A stretch of 64,000 bases of DNA from Anaerovirgula multivorans (GCF_900188145.1 NZ_FZOJ01000004.1:62001-126000), one strand, 5' to 3'; shown: positions 18,039 to 26,523, numbered from the stretch's first letter. The notes: generated by a model not told the origin, from the sequence alone. A program made the numbers and translations.

Positions 18039-18166
18039 ATAAACCCACCTTTAGAATATTTAATTATTATCTATGTTAGAATTCTATTTTATTTCTTTAT
18101 TCCCTTCATAACATTCATATTTTCTCCATATTTTGAATTTCATAGTCTAATTTTTCACAAGTATAA

Positions 18167-18181
18167 ATATAATCATTATAG
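18167..18181 (+). promoter_or_regulatory. PerR-type (Fur family) operator upstream of rubrerythrin
   Basis: ATATAATCATTATAG matches the PerR consensus TTATAATNATTATAA at 12 of 14 fixed positions, missing only the outermost base on each side. It ends 13 bases before the -35 box of the rubrerythrin promoter. The match is seen directly; PerR control is inferred and agrees with known peroxide regulation of rubrerythrins. Confidence 0.7.
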
Positions 18182-18194
18182 CAATTAGTTGTAC

Positions 18195-18223
18195 TTTAAA
18201 AAAACATTAGAAAAACCTATAAT
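18195..18223 (+). promoter_or_regulatory. Sigma-A-type promoter of rubrerythrin
   Basis: TTTAAA, 17 bases, TATAAT. The -10 box is perfect. Predicted start near 18230, giving a leader of about 95 bases before the ATG at 18325. Confidence 0.65.
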
Positions 18224-18324
18224 GACTGTTTATGATATAACTTACGGGGTAAACATTCTATGGGATGCATGATAAGCTTTGATGTACATAAAATATATTT
18301 TGAAAATTTAAGGAGGAGATATTT

Positions 18325-18903
18325 ATGAACCCAATGACAGCTAGTAATTTAAAATCCGCTTTTGGCGGAGAAAGCATGGCCCATATGAGATACATACAAT
18401 GGGGGGAAGCAGCAAAAAAAGAAGGTTTCCCAAATGTCGCTAATCTTTTTAATGCTGTTTCTTATGCAGAGCAAGTGCATGCTGGTAACCATTTTAGAGA
18501 GTTGAGAAAAGAAGTAGGTGAAGCTTCAGTAACTGCTGGTGCAGGCTTTGGCATGACAAATACTTCCGAAAACCTTCAGGGAGCTATCGAAGGCGAAAAT
18601 TATGAAGTAGCACAAATGTACCCTGCCTTTATAGCGGTTGCAGATCTTCAATCTGAAAAAGGTAGTATCCGTTCCTTCCAGTTTGCCCTTGAAGCAGAAA
18701 AGACTCACTCTGCATTGTTTACAGCTGCTAAAGAAGCTGTAGATGCTGGAAAAGATTATGCAGAAGCTACTGTACATGTATGTGATATCTGTGGTTATAC
18801 CTTAGTTGGTGAGTTAGAAGATGATTGTCCTGTGTGCAAAGCAAAAACCAGCATGTTTACAACCTTTAAACCCGAAGGAGCCTGTTGTTCTTCTTGTTGT
18901 TAA
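18325..18903 (+). CDS. rbr: Rubrerythrin
   Basis: 192 residues. Ferritin-like di-iron domain (about 1-145, with the GESMAHMRY and EAEKTHSALF ligand helices) followed by a rubredoxin domain with VCDICGYTLVGE and CPVC. Reduces hydrogen peroxide in anaerobes. The tail ends in CCSSCC, four extra cysteines beyond the rubredoxin fold; this is unusual and may bind metal or be redox active. AAGGAGGAG precedes the ATG. A PerR-like box and promoter lie upstream, and the gene ends in a hairpin shared with lipA. Confidence 0.96.
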   Translation: MNPMTASNLKSAFGGESMAHMRYIQWGEAAKKEGFPNVANLFNAVSYAEQVHAGNHFRELRKEVGEASVTAGAGFGMTNTSENLQGAIEGENYEVAQMYPAFIAVADLQSEKGSIRSFQFALEAEKTHSALFTAAKEAVDAGKDYAEATVHVCDICGYTLVGELEDDCPVCKAKTSMFTTFKPEGACCSSCC

Positions 18904-18929
18904 TTGATGACTAGAGTTTTTCACACAAT

Positions 18930-18959
18930 TTAAGCGGAGAATTTTTATTCTCCGCTTAA
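18930..18959. terminator. Bidirectional terminator between rubrerythrin and lipA
   Basis: TTAAGCGGAGAAT, loop TTTT, ATTCTCCGCTTAA, 13-bp perfect arms. The stop codon of the convergent lipA gene (18945-18947) lies in the loop and right arm. Confidence 0.75.
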
Positions 18960-19811
18960 TATATTGTACCCTTCTATAGCTTTATATGAACTTCTTACGA
19001 ATGGTCCACTGGCAACATACTTCAATCCCTTCTTAATTGCTTTTTCTTTATAATATTGAAACTTTTCAGGGGAAATATATTCTGCTACCTGGATGTGTTT
19101 CTTTGTTGGTTGTAGGTACTGCCCTAAAGTCAAAATATCGCAACCTACTTGCAATAAATCCTCCATCACCAAGGTGACCTCTTCTTCATTTTCGCCTAAG
19201 CCTAGCATTAAACCAGTTTTTGTTATTATTCTAGGGTTTTCTCTCTTTGCTATTTCTAAAATCTTCAGAGATCTTTTATAGTTACCTTCCGGTCTCACTG
19301 TCTTATATAGAAAAGGAACAGTTTCTAAATTGTGATTTAGGATCTCAGGTTCAACGTCAATAATTTTTTGCAACGCATCTTTATTACCATTAAAGTCTGG
19401 TATCAGCACCTCTATCGTAGTGTTGACATTATTTCTCCTGATTTCTTTGATAGTATGTACAAAGTGGTGGGCACCGCCATCTTTTAAGTCGTCTCTAGTA
19501 ACGGATGTTATTACCACATGCTTTAAACCCAGTTCTTTTACTGCCTTAGCTACATTTTCAGGTTCTTCCCTATCTAATTCTTCGGGGGAATCCTTTGAAA
19601 CAGCACAGAATCTACAATTTCTGGTACATTGCTTCCCTAAAATCATGAATGTAGCAGTTTTGTTTTCAAAACACTCCCCAATATTAGGACAATTCGCACC
19701 TTCACAAACTGTGTGTAGTGATAAGCCCTTAAGCATATTTTCCATAGCATATAAACTTTTCTGATTTGGTATTTTTTTGGTTAACCATGAAGGTTTTCTA
19801 TCTATTGTCAA
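18945..19811 (-). CDS. lipA: Lipoyl synthase
   Basis: 288 residues. Radical SAM enzyme that inserts two sulfurs into octanoylated lipoyl domains. Seen: the auxiliary cluster motif CEGANCPNIGEC (about residues 36-47), the radical SAM motif CTRNCRFC (about 62-69), and the C-terminal RSSYKA. TTG start at 19811, with GGAG about ten bases upstream; no earlier ATG is available. It overlaps lipB by 14 bases. The E2 subunit of the nearby acetoin dehydrogenase-like cluster is an obvious client. Confidence 0.95.
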   Translation of the reverse strand: MTIDRKPSWLTKKIPNQKSLYAMENMLKGLSLHTVCEGANCPNIGECFENKTATFMILGKQCTRNCRFCAVSKDSPEELDREEPENVAKAVKELGLKHVVITSVTRDDLKDGGAHHFVHTIKEIRRNNVNTTIEVLIPDFNGNKDALQKIIDVEPEILNHNLETVPFLYKTVRPEGNYKRSLKILEIAKRENPRIITKTGLMLGLGENEEEVTLVMEDLLQVGCDILTLGQYLQPTKKHIQVAEYISPEKFQYYKEKAIKKGLKYVASGPFVRSSYKAIEGYNILSGE

Positions 19812-20490
19812 TAGAAATCATCTCCTCTAATTGTTGAAATTTTTTTTCTATTAATTTACATTCAAATAGACTTTCAAAGTTACTCCTTATCTTTAGTAAT
19901 ACAGCTTCTTTTTCTACATCCTTTTTGATTTTTTTTATAGAGGTGATACCAAAATCTGTGATGCCACATGGGTTGATTAACTTAAAGTGTTCTTCATTTA
20001 TATCATAATTAAGAGCAAACCCATGCATTGTAATCCAACTTTTCAGCGCTACACCCATAGCACATATTTTTTCATCAGCTACCCAAACCCCTCTATATTT
20101 GCTTTTTCTTCCAGCAAGAATCCCGTTTTCTTTTAACGTACATATTATGATCTCCTCCAATTGGTGCATGTACCAATGAATATCCTTTTTAAAATGCTTT
20201 AAGTTCAAAATTGGATAACCAACTATTTGTCCTAGCCCATGATAGGTAATATTACCCCCTCTATTGGTTTCGTGAATATCTATACCTAAGGATTTAATAT
20301 ATTCCTTTGGCCATAATAGATTTTCAAAGCCTCCACTTTTCCCAACAGTAAAAACAGGATCGTGTTCTACCAATAATAAAAATCCAGCTAAGTCATCATG
20401 ATTTTTCATGTGGCTCATCACCATATTTTGCACTTTTAAGCCCTGTTCGTATCTAATTGTCCCAATGTCTATTAATATTACTTTTTTCAT
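19798..20490 (-). CDS. lipB: Octanoyltransferase
   Basis: 230 residues. Transfers octanoate from acyl carrier protein to lipoyl domains, the step before LipA. Seen: RGGNITYHGLGQIVGYPI, the lysine in EKICAMGVALK and the catalytic cysteine in NPCGITDFG near residue 175. Full length for the family. Co-transcribed with lipA. It lies about 1.2 kb downstream of the E2 gene, with an unrelated-looking membrane protein gene between. Confidence 0.95.
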   Translation of the reverse strand: MKKVILIDIGTIRYEQGLKVQNMVMSHMKNHDDLAGFLLLVEHDPVFTVGKSGGFENLLWPKEYIKSLGIDIHETNRGGNITYHGLGQIVGYPILNLKHFKKDIHWYMHQLEEIIICTLKENGILAGRKSKYRGVWVADEKICAMGVALKSWITMHGFALNYDINEEHFKLINPCGITDFGITSIKKIKKDVEKEAVLLKIRSNFESLFECKLIEKKFQQLEEMISIDNR

Positions 20491-20624
20491 GAAACCACGC
20501 TCCTCTTTTATATCTTATCACATATTTAAATTTACTGTTGCAGTTTATAGCTATCTCTTTTAGTCACGAACGAAACCGTATATACATGTGCATTAAAATC
20601 AAAGCATGACAAGGTATATTTATG

Positions 20625-21467
20625 TCAGTTTTTCATCCCATAAGTATTCTTGATTTTACCTGATTCCCATCTAGCCTGTATCTTCCTAAAAAAGTATATA
20701 TAAAGAATACAAACTGCATAGATCAATAAATATCCTACATTAAGCCCAAAACTTGGGACAAAAAACATAAAAGAAAAATAGAATACTACTAATGTACTTA
20801 CGCTGTAAGAAAAACCTTGGATTACAAATTGAACTGACCTGTTACCTGCCTCATAATGCAAGACCAATAATAATGGAAAAAGAGTGGAGGGAAAAGAGCT
20901 TAAAATTACTGCCCATCTGCTTCCTACCATCGATGCCGCTCCAGTAATTCCCAATAAAATAAGCCCAACCACAAGTCCTCTAATGACTAACTGTATAATA
21001 GTAGTTGAAGATTTAATGGTCGTCTGTTCTTTATCTATTAACTTGTTAATAATGAAAATATTTAAAACAAATACCAGCATAAACAATAATGTTGCTCTGA
21101 GCATAGTAAGGGGTATCAAAGTAAGTAATCGACCAAAGGCCAAGAATACTATGATGCTTGCTATGGAAGGTATTAAAATAGAAACCAGCTTACTATTTGA
21201 TTTATTTGCTCTCACTATTATAAAATAGACAAAACAAAAAATTATAGAAGCTGATAATCCCGCTATCCCCCATGGAATTCCTTGCACAGTGAACTCTACT
21301 CCTTGTTCATAGGAAATAAAATAGACAGATAACCCAGCTCCAAGAGGTAGTCCTGAGAGAGTTCCTCCAAGTTGTAGACTTACTCTCTTTGAAATTTCCG
21401 CCAAAGATATGATGATGAAAAAAGATAATAATAGCTTAACAATTAATAGGTTACCCAAATCCTTCAC
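20625..21467 (-). CDS. Multi-pass membrane protein of unknown function with an internal duplication
   Basis: 280 residues, about 8-9 membrane segments; I do not recognise the family. Two parts resemble each other: LSGLPLGAGLSVYFISYEQG...FTVQG near residues 37-62 and LSSFPSTLFPLLLVLHYEAG...FVIQG near 190-218. Both are followed by a hydrophobic stretch (FCFVYF, FYFSFMFF). This points to a two-repeat transporter-like fold. GTG start with a weak upstream site (GGGTGAAGG region), so the exact start is uncertain. It lies between the E2 gene and lipB on the same strand, with gaps of 219 and 134 bases, so operon membership is unclear. Confidence 0.75.
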   Translation of the reverse strand: MKDLGNLLIVKLLLSFFIIISLAEISKRVSLQLGGTLSGLPLGAGLSVYFISYEQGVEFTVQGIPWGIAGLSASIIFCFVYFIIVRANKSNSKLVSILIPSIASIIVFLAFGRLLTLIPLTMLRATLLFMLVFVLNIFIINKLIDKEQTTIKSSTTIIQLVIRGLVVGLILLGITGAASMVGSRWAVILSSFPSTLFPLLLVLHYEAGNRSVQFVIQGFSYSVSTLVVFYFSFMFFVPSFGLNVGYLLIYAVCILYIYFFRKIQARWESGKIKNTYGMKN

Positions 21468-21524
21468 CCACTTTACATTTTATAATTATTTCTAGCTTTC
21501 CTTCTGCACTGCTGATTTTTTATA

Positions 21525-21684
21525 AATAATCTACGAGCTTATCAATATATCTATCTGCTAAGTAGACCTATTGATAAACCCATAGCCAAAGCCGTGGGTC
21601 TATATAGAAAGGGGGAGATTATTGCTTAAACATGTGGATGCAACGATCATAAACATCATGGGATAGCTATTTTTATAGTATCCC
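21525..21684. other. Structured intergenic region downstream of the E2 gene
   Basis: Contains nested or competing inverted repeats: TTATCAATA (21539-21547) with TATTGATAA (21569-21577), TAGACC (21563-21568) with GGTCTA (21597-21602), and ACCCA (21578-21582) with TGGGT (21595-21599). A hairpin GGGATA...TATCCC (21659-21684) touches the E2 stop. A 37-codon stop-to-stop frame on the plus strand covers the first part but has no start codon. The function is unknown: a structured 3' region, a mobile-element remnant, or both. Confidence 0.4.
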
Positions 21685-21686
21685 TC

Positions 21687-22979
21687 CTAAAGCAGCAGCT
21701 TTCCCGGTTTTTCAATATATTCCTTTACTCGAGCTAAAAATTGCGCTCCTACTGCCCCATCCACAACTCTGTGATCTGCCGTTAAGCTTAAATTCATCAT
21801 AGGTTTAATAGTAACTGCTCCGTTAATAACTATAGGAGTTTCTACAATATTATTGATCCCTAAAATAGCTGCCTCTGGTGGATTGATGATAGGTGTGAAG
21901 GATTCCATTCCAAACATTCCTAAATTGGTTATTGTGAAAGTTCCTCCTGTATAATCTTCTTCAGCTAATTCATTGTTTCTAGCCTTATCAGCAAACCCCT
22001 TTACTTCAATGGATATTTCTTTTAATCCTTTGCTATCAGCCGATTTTACTACTGGCACTACTAATCCTTCCTCTAATGCAACCGCTACGCCAATGTTAGC
22101 ATAGTTTCTTAAAATGATTTCATCCCCATCTATGGAACTATTTATGTATGGGAATTCCAACAATGTCTTCGCAACGATTTTTACCAACAGATCTGTATAA
22201 GTAACTTTCCATTCATTGGATAGTTGCCCCTTAAGATTTTTTAAATTTGTGACATCAGCTTTCATATTAAAGGTTACTGTTGGTATCGTTGTCCAGCTTT
22301 GCTGCATTCTCTTAGCAATAACTTTTCTCATTTGGCTCATCGGCATTCTTTTTTCTTCAGTATCAAATGTAGTTATGTTTTTTTGTCCTTCAGCATATTG
22401 GTAAACATCTGTCTTCATAATTCTTGAGTCCTTATTTATTTCCTTTAAGTCTACTTCCAATTCTTTAGCTATCTTAACAGCCATTGGAGATGCTTTTACT
22501 TTATGCTGATTACTATCCAAGAAGACCAAAACATCCCTCTCAACCACTCTTCCATTGGGACCAGTTCCTGTTATTATTGATAGATCTAGACTGTTGTCCT
22601 TAGCTATTTTTTTAGCTAAAGGAGATGCCTTAATATTATCCATGCCTATAACTACTGTATTTTTCTGAACTACACCTTCTTCCTTAGATATTTCTTCTTT
22701 TTCATCTATATCCTCTATTAAATAACTACTAATATCTTCATTTTCTTCTGCAATAATAGCTACATTTTTTTTGACTTCACAGGTTTCTCCTTCTTGTACT
22801 AAGATTTTTCTTAAAACACCACTGACAGCACTTTCTATTTCGTTGGTTATTTTATCAGTGGAAACCTCAAAAAGGATTTCACCTTTCTCCACTAGATCTC
22901 CTTCTTTTTTTAACCATGCTGTTATCGTACCTTCTACCATAGTTAATCCTAATTTAGGCATTTGTACTAAAGTAGTCAT
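21687..22979 (-). CDS. acoC: E2 component (dihydrolipoamide acyltransferase) of an acetoin dehydrogenase-like complex
   Basis: 430 residues from ATG 22979, which has AGGAGG eight bases upstream (the frame extends further but without a site). Domains: one lipoyl domain (1-77, lipoyl lysine 43 in STDKITN); a peripheral subunit-binding domain near 115-152 (ASPLAKKIA...GTGPNGRV); a second, weaker one near 158-192 (ASPMAVKIA...) lacking the GTGPNGR loop; and the catalytic domain from about 215 with the HRVVDGA active site. Transfers the acetyl group made by E1 to CoA. The E3 gene is not in the window. The gene directly follows the PPC protein gene. Confidence 0.9.
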   Translation of the reverse strand: MTTLVQMPKLGLTMVEGTITAWLKKEGDLVEKGEILFEVSTDKITNEIESAVSGVLRKILVQEGETCEVKKNVAIIAEENEDISSYLIEDIDEKEEISKEEGVVQKNTVVIGMDNIKASPLAKKIAKDNSLDLSIITGTGPNGRVVERDVLVFLDSNQHKVKASPMAVKIAKELEVDLKEINKDSRIMKTDVYQYAEGQKNITTFDTEEKRMPMSQMRKVIAKRMQQSWTTIPTVTFNMKADVTNLKNLKGQLSNEWKVTYTDLLVKIVAKTLLEFPYINSSIDGDEIILRNYANIGVAVALEEGLVVPVVKSADSKGLKEISIEVKGFADKARNNELAEEDYTGGTFTITNLGMFGMESFTPIINPPEAAILGINNIVETPIVINGAVTIKPMMNLSLTADHRVVDGAVGAQFLARVKEYIEKPGKLLL

Positions 22980-22980
22980 G

Positions 22981-23460
22981 TTATTCCTCCTTCTTACTTG
23001 ATGGTGTGAAAAAGTAAATTCCACTTTCCTTATGGTAAGTTCTTTTTAGATCGACTCCTTCTAGCTCTTGAATTACTAAATCTATTGTTGCTAGTACGAT
23101 ATTTCCTTCATTTAAGATATGTCCACCATAAACCCTCATCGTTCCATCACTTAAAGAACCATGGAGATGTATTTGAAATTCTCCTTCTTCATCTTTTGCA
23201 AAAATTCCTTGCCCTCCTAAAAATTCTACGGGGCCTTTTAAATTTATTGCTTCACTATAAACCATATTGAAATAACTATCTTCCTTTGGAATTGGGTAAA
23301 CAAAAGAAGCACTTTCTAAACTACCTATACAAGTTACTATGTAGCCACAAGAAATGTTATTTTCCTCTGCAATTTTCTTCATAGATTGTATCAAATCACT
23401 ACCAGGTAGTAGCCTTACCATTACGACTCTTCCATTAGTGCCAAAGCATAATTCATGCAT
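22981..23460 (-). CDS. PPC-domain (DUF296) protein inside the acetoin dehydrogenase-like cluster
   Basis: 159 residues that match the PPC/DUF296 family (shared with plant AHL proteins): FGTNGRVVMVRLLPGSDLIQSMKKIA at the start and FQIHLHGSLSDGTMRVYGGHI mid-protein, with conserved histidines. Bacterial members form trimers. Some are described as DNA-binding-like, but their biochemical role is mostly unknown. Here it sits between TRAP permease and E2, one base from E2, so it is certainly in the operon. I infer a substrate-handling or regulatory role. ATG 23460 has a moderate site (GGGGTG). Confidence 0.8.
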   Translation of the reverse strand: MHELCFGTNGRVVMVRLLPGSDLIQSMKKIAEENNISCGYIVTCIGSLESASFVYPIPKEDSYFNMVYSEAINLKGPVEFLGGQGIFAKDEEGEFQIHLHGSLSDGTMRVYGGHILNEGNIVLATIDLVIQELEGVDLKRTYHKESGIYFFTPSSKKEE

Positions 23461-23496
23461 CTATATTACACCCCTTTTTTGTCCTTTTTAGTATTA

Positions 23497-24780
23497 TTAC
23501 ATACCTAATAATTCGGGTATAAAGGTTGTAATAGCTGGTATGTATGTAATAAGTATAAGCGCTATGATTGATACAACAACAAAAGGTATTACTGCCTTGG
23601 ATATTCGACTTAGGCTAATATTTCCGATACCACAGGCTACATATAAATTCACACCTACTGGTGGCGTAAATTGTCCTATAGCTAAATTTACAGTCATAAT
23701 AATACCGAAGTGCAGTAAGTCCACACCAATTGCATTAAGAATTGGTATGAAAATAGGTAATAGGATGTAATAAGCACTAATAGCATCTATAAAACATCCT
23801 GCTATAAGTAAGATAACATTGATAATTAATAAGATTACATATTTATTTGTTGTGAAAGCAATCATTGCTTGTGCAATATTTGTGGCAATTCCTTGTGTTG
23901 TAACAATCCAAGCAAATACCGAGGCAGAAGATACAATCAACATTACAACTGCTGAGCTAATGGAGGCATCCACTAATAACTTTGAAAGTTCCTTTATTTT
24001 CAGTTCTTTATATATAAAAATTCCTACAAACAATCCATAAAACACAGCTACACCAGCAGCTTCAGTAGGAGTGAAGATTCCTCCATAGATTCCGCCTAAA
24101 ATAATAATGGGAGTCATAATCCCCCATAAAGCATCTTTAAATGCATCCCAAAGTTCTCTAGCAGTAGCTACCTTTACATCTTTGAATTGATAGTTTTTTG
24201 ATACAATCAGACTAGCAGCAATAAGGGCTAACCCAAATAATAGTCCAGGAACAATCCCTGCTATAAACAGCTTGCCTATTGAAACTTCTGCAACAACCCC
24301 ATAAACAACAAAGGCAATACTAGGAGGAATAATAATACCAATGGCACCTGCTGATGCAACTAAGGCAGAAGCCATCCCCTTATCATAGCCAGCGTCATCC
24401 ATTGCTGGAATTAAGATAGAGCCTAGCGCTGCAACCGTCGCCGGTCCCGAACCAGAAATAGCAGCAAAAAAACAGGATGTGATAACGGCTACGATTGCTA
24501 AGCCACCTCGAAGATGACCTACTGCTTTATTGGCAAAATCTATAAGTCTCTTAGAAATACCGGATCGTTCCATAATCATACCTGCAAGAATAAAAAATGG
24601 AATAGCCAGCAGTGTAAACTTTGCTGTAGCCGAATACATGGTAAAGGAGTATATTGACATCGGCACATCAAATGCAATTAGGGTTATAACAGAAGATAAA
24701 CCTAATGCCACTGCAATGGGGATATTCATTAATAATAGTATAAAAAAAGAACCAAATAACGTAATAGCTGAAAAACCCAT
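23497..24780 (-). CDS. TRAP transporter large permease (DctM)
   Basis: 427 residues, about 12 membrane segments. Typical DctM sequence: an N-terminal IPIAVALGL, FAAISGSGPATVAALGSILIPAM, and FTPPVGVNLYVACGI near the end. Forms the translocation path with DctQ. ATG at 24780 directly follows the DctQ stop (no gap), with GGGGGGAG upstream. Being between E1 and E2 genes suggests it imports the substrate or a precursor of the dehydrogenase. Confidence 0.93.
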   Translation of the reverse strand: MGFSAITLFGSFFILLLMNIPIAVALGLSSVITLIAFDVPMSIYSFTMYSATAKFTLLAIPFFILAGMIMERSGISKRLIDFANKAVGHLRGGLAIVAVITSCFFAAISGSGPATVAALGSILIPAMDDAGYDKGMASALVASAGAIGIIIPPSIAFVVYGVVAEVSIGKLFIAGIVPGLLFGLALIAASLIVSKNYQFKDVKVATARELWDAFKDALWGIMTPIIILGGIYGGIFTPTEAAGVAVFYGLFVGIFIYKELKIKELSKLLVDASISSAVVMLIVSSASVFAWIVTTQGIATNIAQAMIAFTTNKYVILLIINVILLIAGCFIDAISAYYILLPIFIPILNAIGVDLLHFGIIMTVNLAIGQFTPPVGVNLYVACGIGNISLSRISKAVIPFVVVSIIALILITYIPAITTFIPELLGM

Positions 24781-25260
24781 TTATTCTCCCCCCTTTTGCT
24801 TAAATGCTTCAATTCCACCAACGAGAAATCCTAACACACATAATAAGGCTCCTATCGGGATAGCTGATCCAAAAACCCATTGTGGTACACCTAGCGCCGG
24901 TGACATTTGTCCATAACGACTTTGGGATGCAACCATAAAATAACCATGATATGACAATAGTGCAAATAGTCCTGCTGACATTATTCCTATTAATAAATTA
25001 AGTTTTCTTTGGTTGCTTTCAGAGAGCCTATCATATATAATCGTTAAGCCTAGATGTCCACCTTTTCTAGCCGCTATAGCAGCAGCAACGAATGTATTAA
25101 ATACAAAGAGGCCTATTGTTAATTCCTCGGTAAATGAAAAGGAAGCCTTAAAGATATTTCTAGACAACACATTAACAAAGTTAATAGTTGCCATCACTGC
25201 TAAACTAGAAATCAAAAACCATTTTGAAATTTTTTCAATCCAGTCATAGATCCTAAGCAT
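24781..25260 (-). CDS. TRAP transporter small permease (DctQ)
   Basis: 159 residues with four membrane segments (about 10-32, 48-68, 88-108, 130-150) and the family motif NVLSRNIFKASFSFTEEL. Partner of DctM. It is preceded by a GTGGTGAAAA site and by a strong stem-loop at 25279-25303 that separates it from the binding-protein gene. Confidence 0.9.
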   Translation of the reverse strand: MLRIYDWIEKISKWFLISSLAVMATINFVNVLSRNIFKASFSFTEELTIGLFVFNTFVAAAIAARKGGHLGLTIIYDRLSESNQRKLNLLIGIMSAGLFALLSYHGYFMVASQSRYGQMSPALGVPQWVFGSAIPIGALLCVLGFLVGGIEAFKQKGGE

Positions 25261-25278
25261 TTTTTCACCACCTTATCC

Positions 25279-25303
25279 CTGTGGCCTGCTTTGCAGGCCA
25301 CAG
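25279..25303 (-). other. Intercistronic stem-loop between dctP and dctQ
   Basis: CTGTGGCCTGC, three-base loop, GCAGGCCACAG: 11 perfect, GC-rich pairs. On the minus strand it is followed by GGATAAGG with no U-tract. It therefore probably protects the dctP message or lowers downstream expression rather than terminating fully. Confidence 0.65.
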
Positions 25304-25320
25304 TGTTTTTTTAAAAATTA

Positions 25321-26358
25321 TTATCTAAACATATCCATTAAATCTTTTCCGATGATATCTTCATATTTTTCATAAACAGGTGCTACTTTTTCCCTAAACA
25401 CTTCTATCTCTGCATCTGTAAATTCTGTTACTGTCATACCTTTATCTTTTAATAATTGAAGATTTTTTGCTTCTTCTTCTCTATTTAATTGAACTTGGTA
25501 TGCGCTAGCCTCTTTAGCTGCTTCTAATATTACCTCTTGAAGGGCTGGACTTAATGAATCAAACTTTGCTTTATTCATCCCTAAAATCAACGCATCATAG
25601 GAATAGTTCCATAGAGAAATATAATCTTGCACTTCATATAAATTACTAGATACAATAATAGCTAATGGGTTTTCTTGACCATCGATTGCTCCCTGCTGTA
25701 ATGCAGTAAATACTTCAGCAAAGTTCATAACAGTAGGATCAGCTCCTAGTGCTTTATATAAGTCTGTATACATCTGCATAGCAGGAATTCTGATCTTCAT
25801 GCCTCCCATATCTTGTGGACTTGAAATAGCTTTTTTACTATTGGTTACTTGTCTAAATCCATTTTCGCCAAAGGCTAATGGCTCGATTCCTTTTTCTCTA
25901 GTTAATTGTTTGATTGCTTCTCCTGGAGCACCATTTAGAGCCGCATCTACCTCATCATTGTTTGGTAATATCCAAGGCATTGATATTACAGAATATTTTG
26001 GATCTAAAACTGAATAAATAATTGTAGAGTGATAGGATAGATCAGTTACACCATTCTGTAATTGCTCTATACCACCTGGCTGATTTCCATTGGATAATTG
26101 TTCATTTGGAAAAACATTAATAGTAACCTTGCCGTCAGTTCTTTCACTTACTAACTCAGCAAATTTTTGAGCACCTTTAGTCCAAGGTGATGTCTCTGCA
26201 GTTGTTGTACTCATTCTTAAAGTCATCGTTGGAAAATCATTACCTTTCTCCTCTGTGCCGCCAGCTGTGTCTCCTGTTGGTTCAGCAGGTTTAGAACATC
26301 CCACCATAAGCGATACCAACAACATAAAAACTAATAATAAACTTAATGCTTTTTTCAT
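25321..26358 (-). CDS. TRAP transporter solute-binding lipoprotein (DctP family)
   Basis: 345 residues. Lipobox LMVGCSK (Cys 21), then the DctP fold: TLRMSTTTAETSPWTKGAQKFAELV, GGMKIRIPAMQMYTDLYKALGADP with the conserved carboxylate-binding arginine, and GAIDGQENPL. Captures an organic acid outside the membrane. AGGAGG seven bases before the ATG. A terminator-like hairpin (26406-26446) and a palindromic repeat (26447-26511) separate it from E1 beta, so TRAP expression may be partly uncoupled. Confidence 0.92.
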   Translation of the reverse strand: MKKALSLLLVFMLLVSLMVGCSKPAEPTGDTAGGTEEKGNDFPTMTLRMSTTTAETSPWTKGAQKFAELVSERTDGKVTINVFPNEQLSNGNQPGGIEQLQNGVTDLSYHSTIIYSVLDPKYSVISMPWILPNNDEVDAALNGAPGEAIKQLTREKGIEPLAFGENGFRQVTNSKKAISSPQDMGGMKIRIPAMQMYTDLYKALGADPTVMNFAEVFTALQQGAIDGQENPLAIIVSSNLYEVQDYISLWNYSYDALILGMNKAKFDSLSPALQEVILEAAKEASAYQVQLNREEEAKNLQLLKDKGMTVTEFTDAEIEVFREKVAPVYEKYEDIIGKDLMDMFR

Positions 26359-26405
26359 ACATTCTCCTCCTTTTTAATTTAAAACTAAATTTAAATCTAT
26401 TTTAT

Positions 26406-26446
26406 AAAAAAGTCTTCCTTTTGAAGATTTAAAGGACGACTTTTTT
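26406..26446 (-). terminator. Terminator-like hairpin between E1 beta and dctP
   Basis: Minus strand: AAAAAAGTCGTCCTTT, loop, AAAGGAAGACTTTTTT then ATAAAA. Sixteen-base arms with one internal mismatch and a real T-run. It would end or attenuate transcription from the sigma-54 promoter before the TRAP genes. Confidence 0.7.
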
Positions 26447-26511
26447 GAAACCAATAACGGAAATTATACTCATCCACAATTAAGTAAAGTTTATAATTTC
26501 CTATTGGTTAT
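26447..26511. repeat. Palindromic repeat element, family 1, copy 1
   Basis: 65 bases with imperfect terminal inverted repeats: GAAACCAATAACGGAAATTA at one end and the complement of ATAACCAATAGGAAATTATA at the other. A second, inverted copy lies at 38259-38324, about 85 percent identical by eye. Both copies lie just upstream of a dctP gene, in opposite orientation to it. Confidence 0.8.
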
Positions 26512-26523
26512 AAAAAAGGGATA

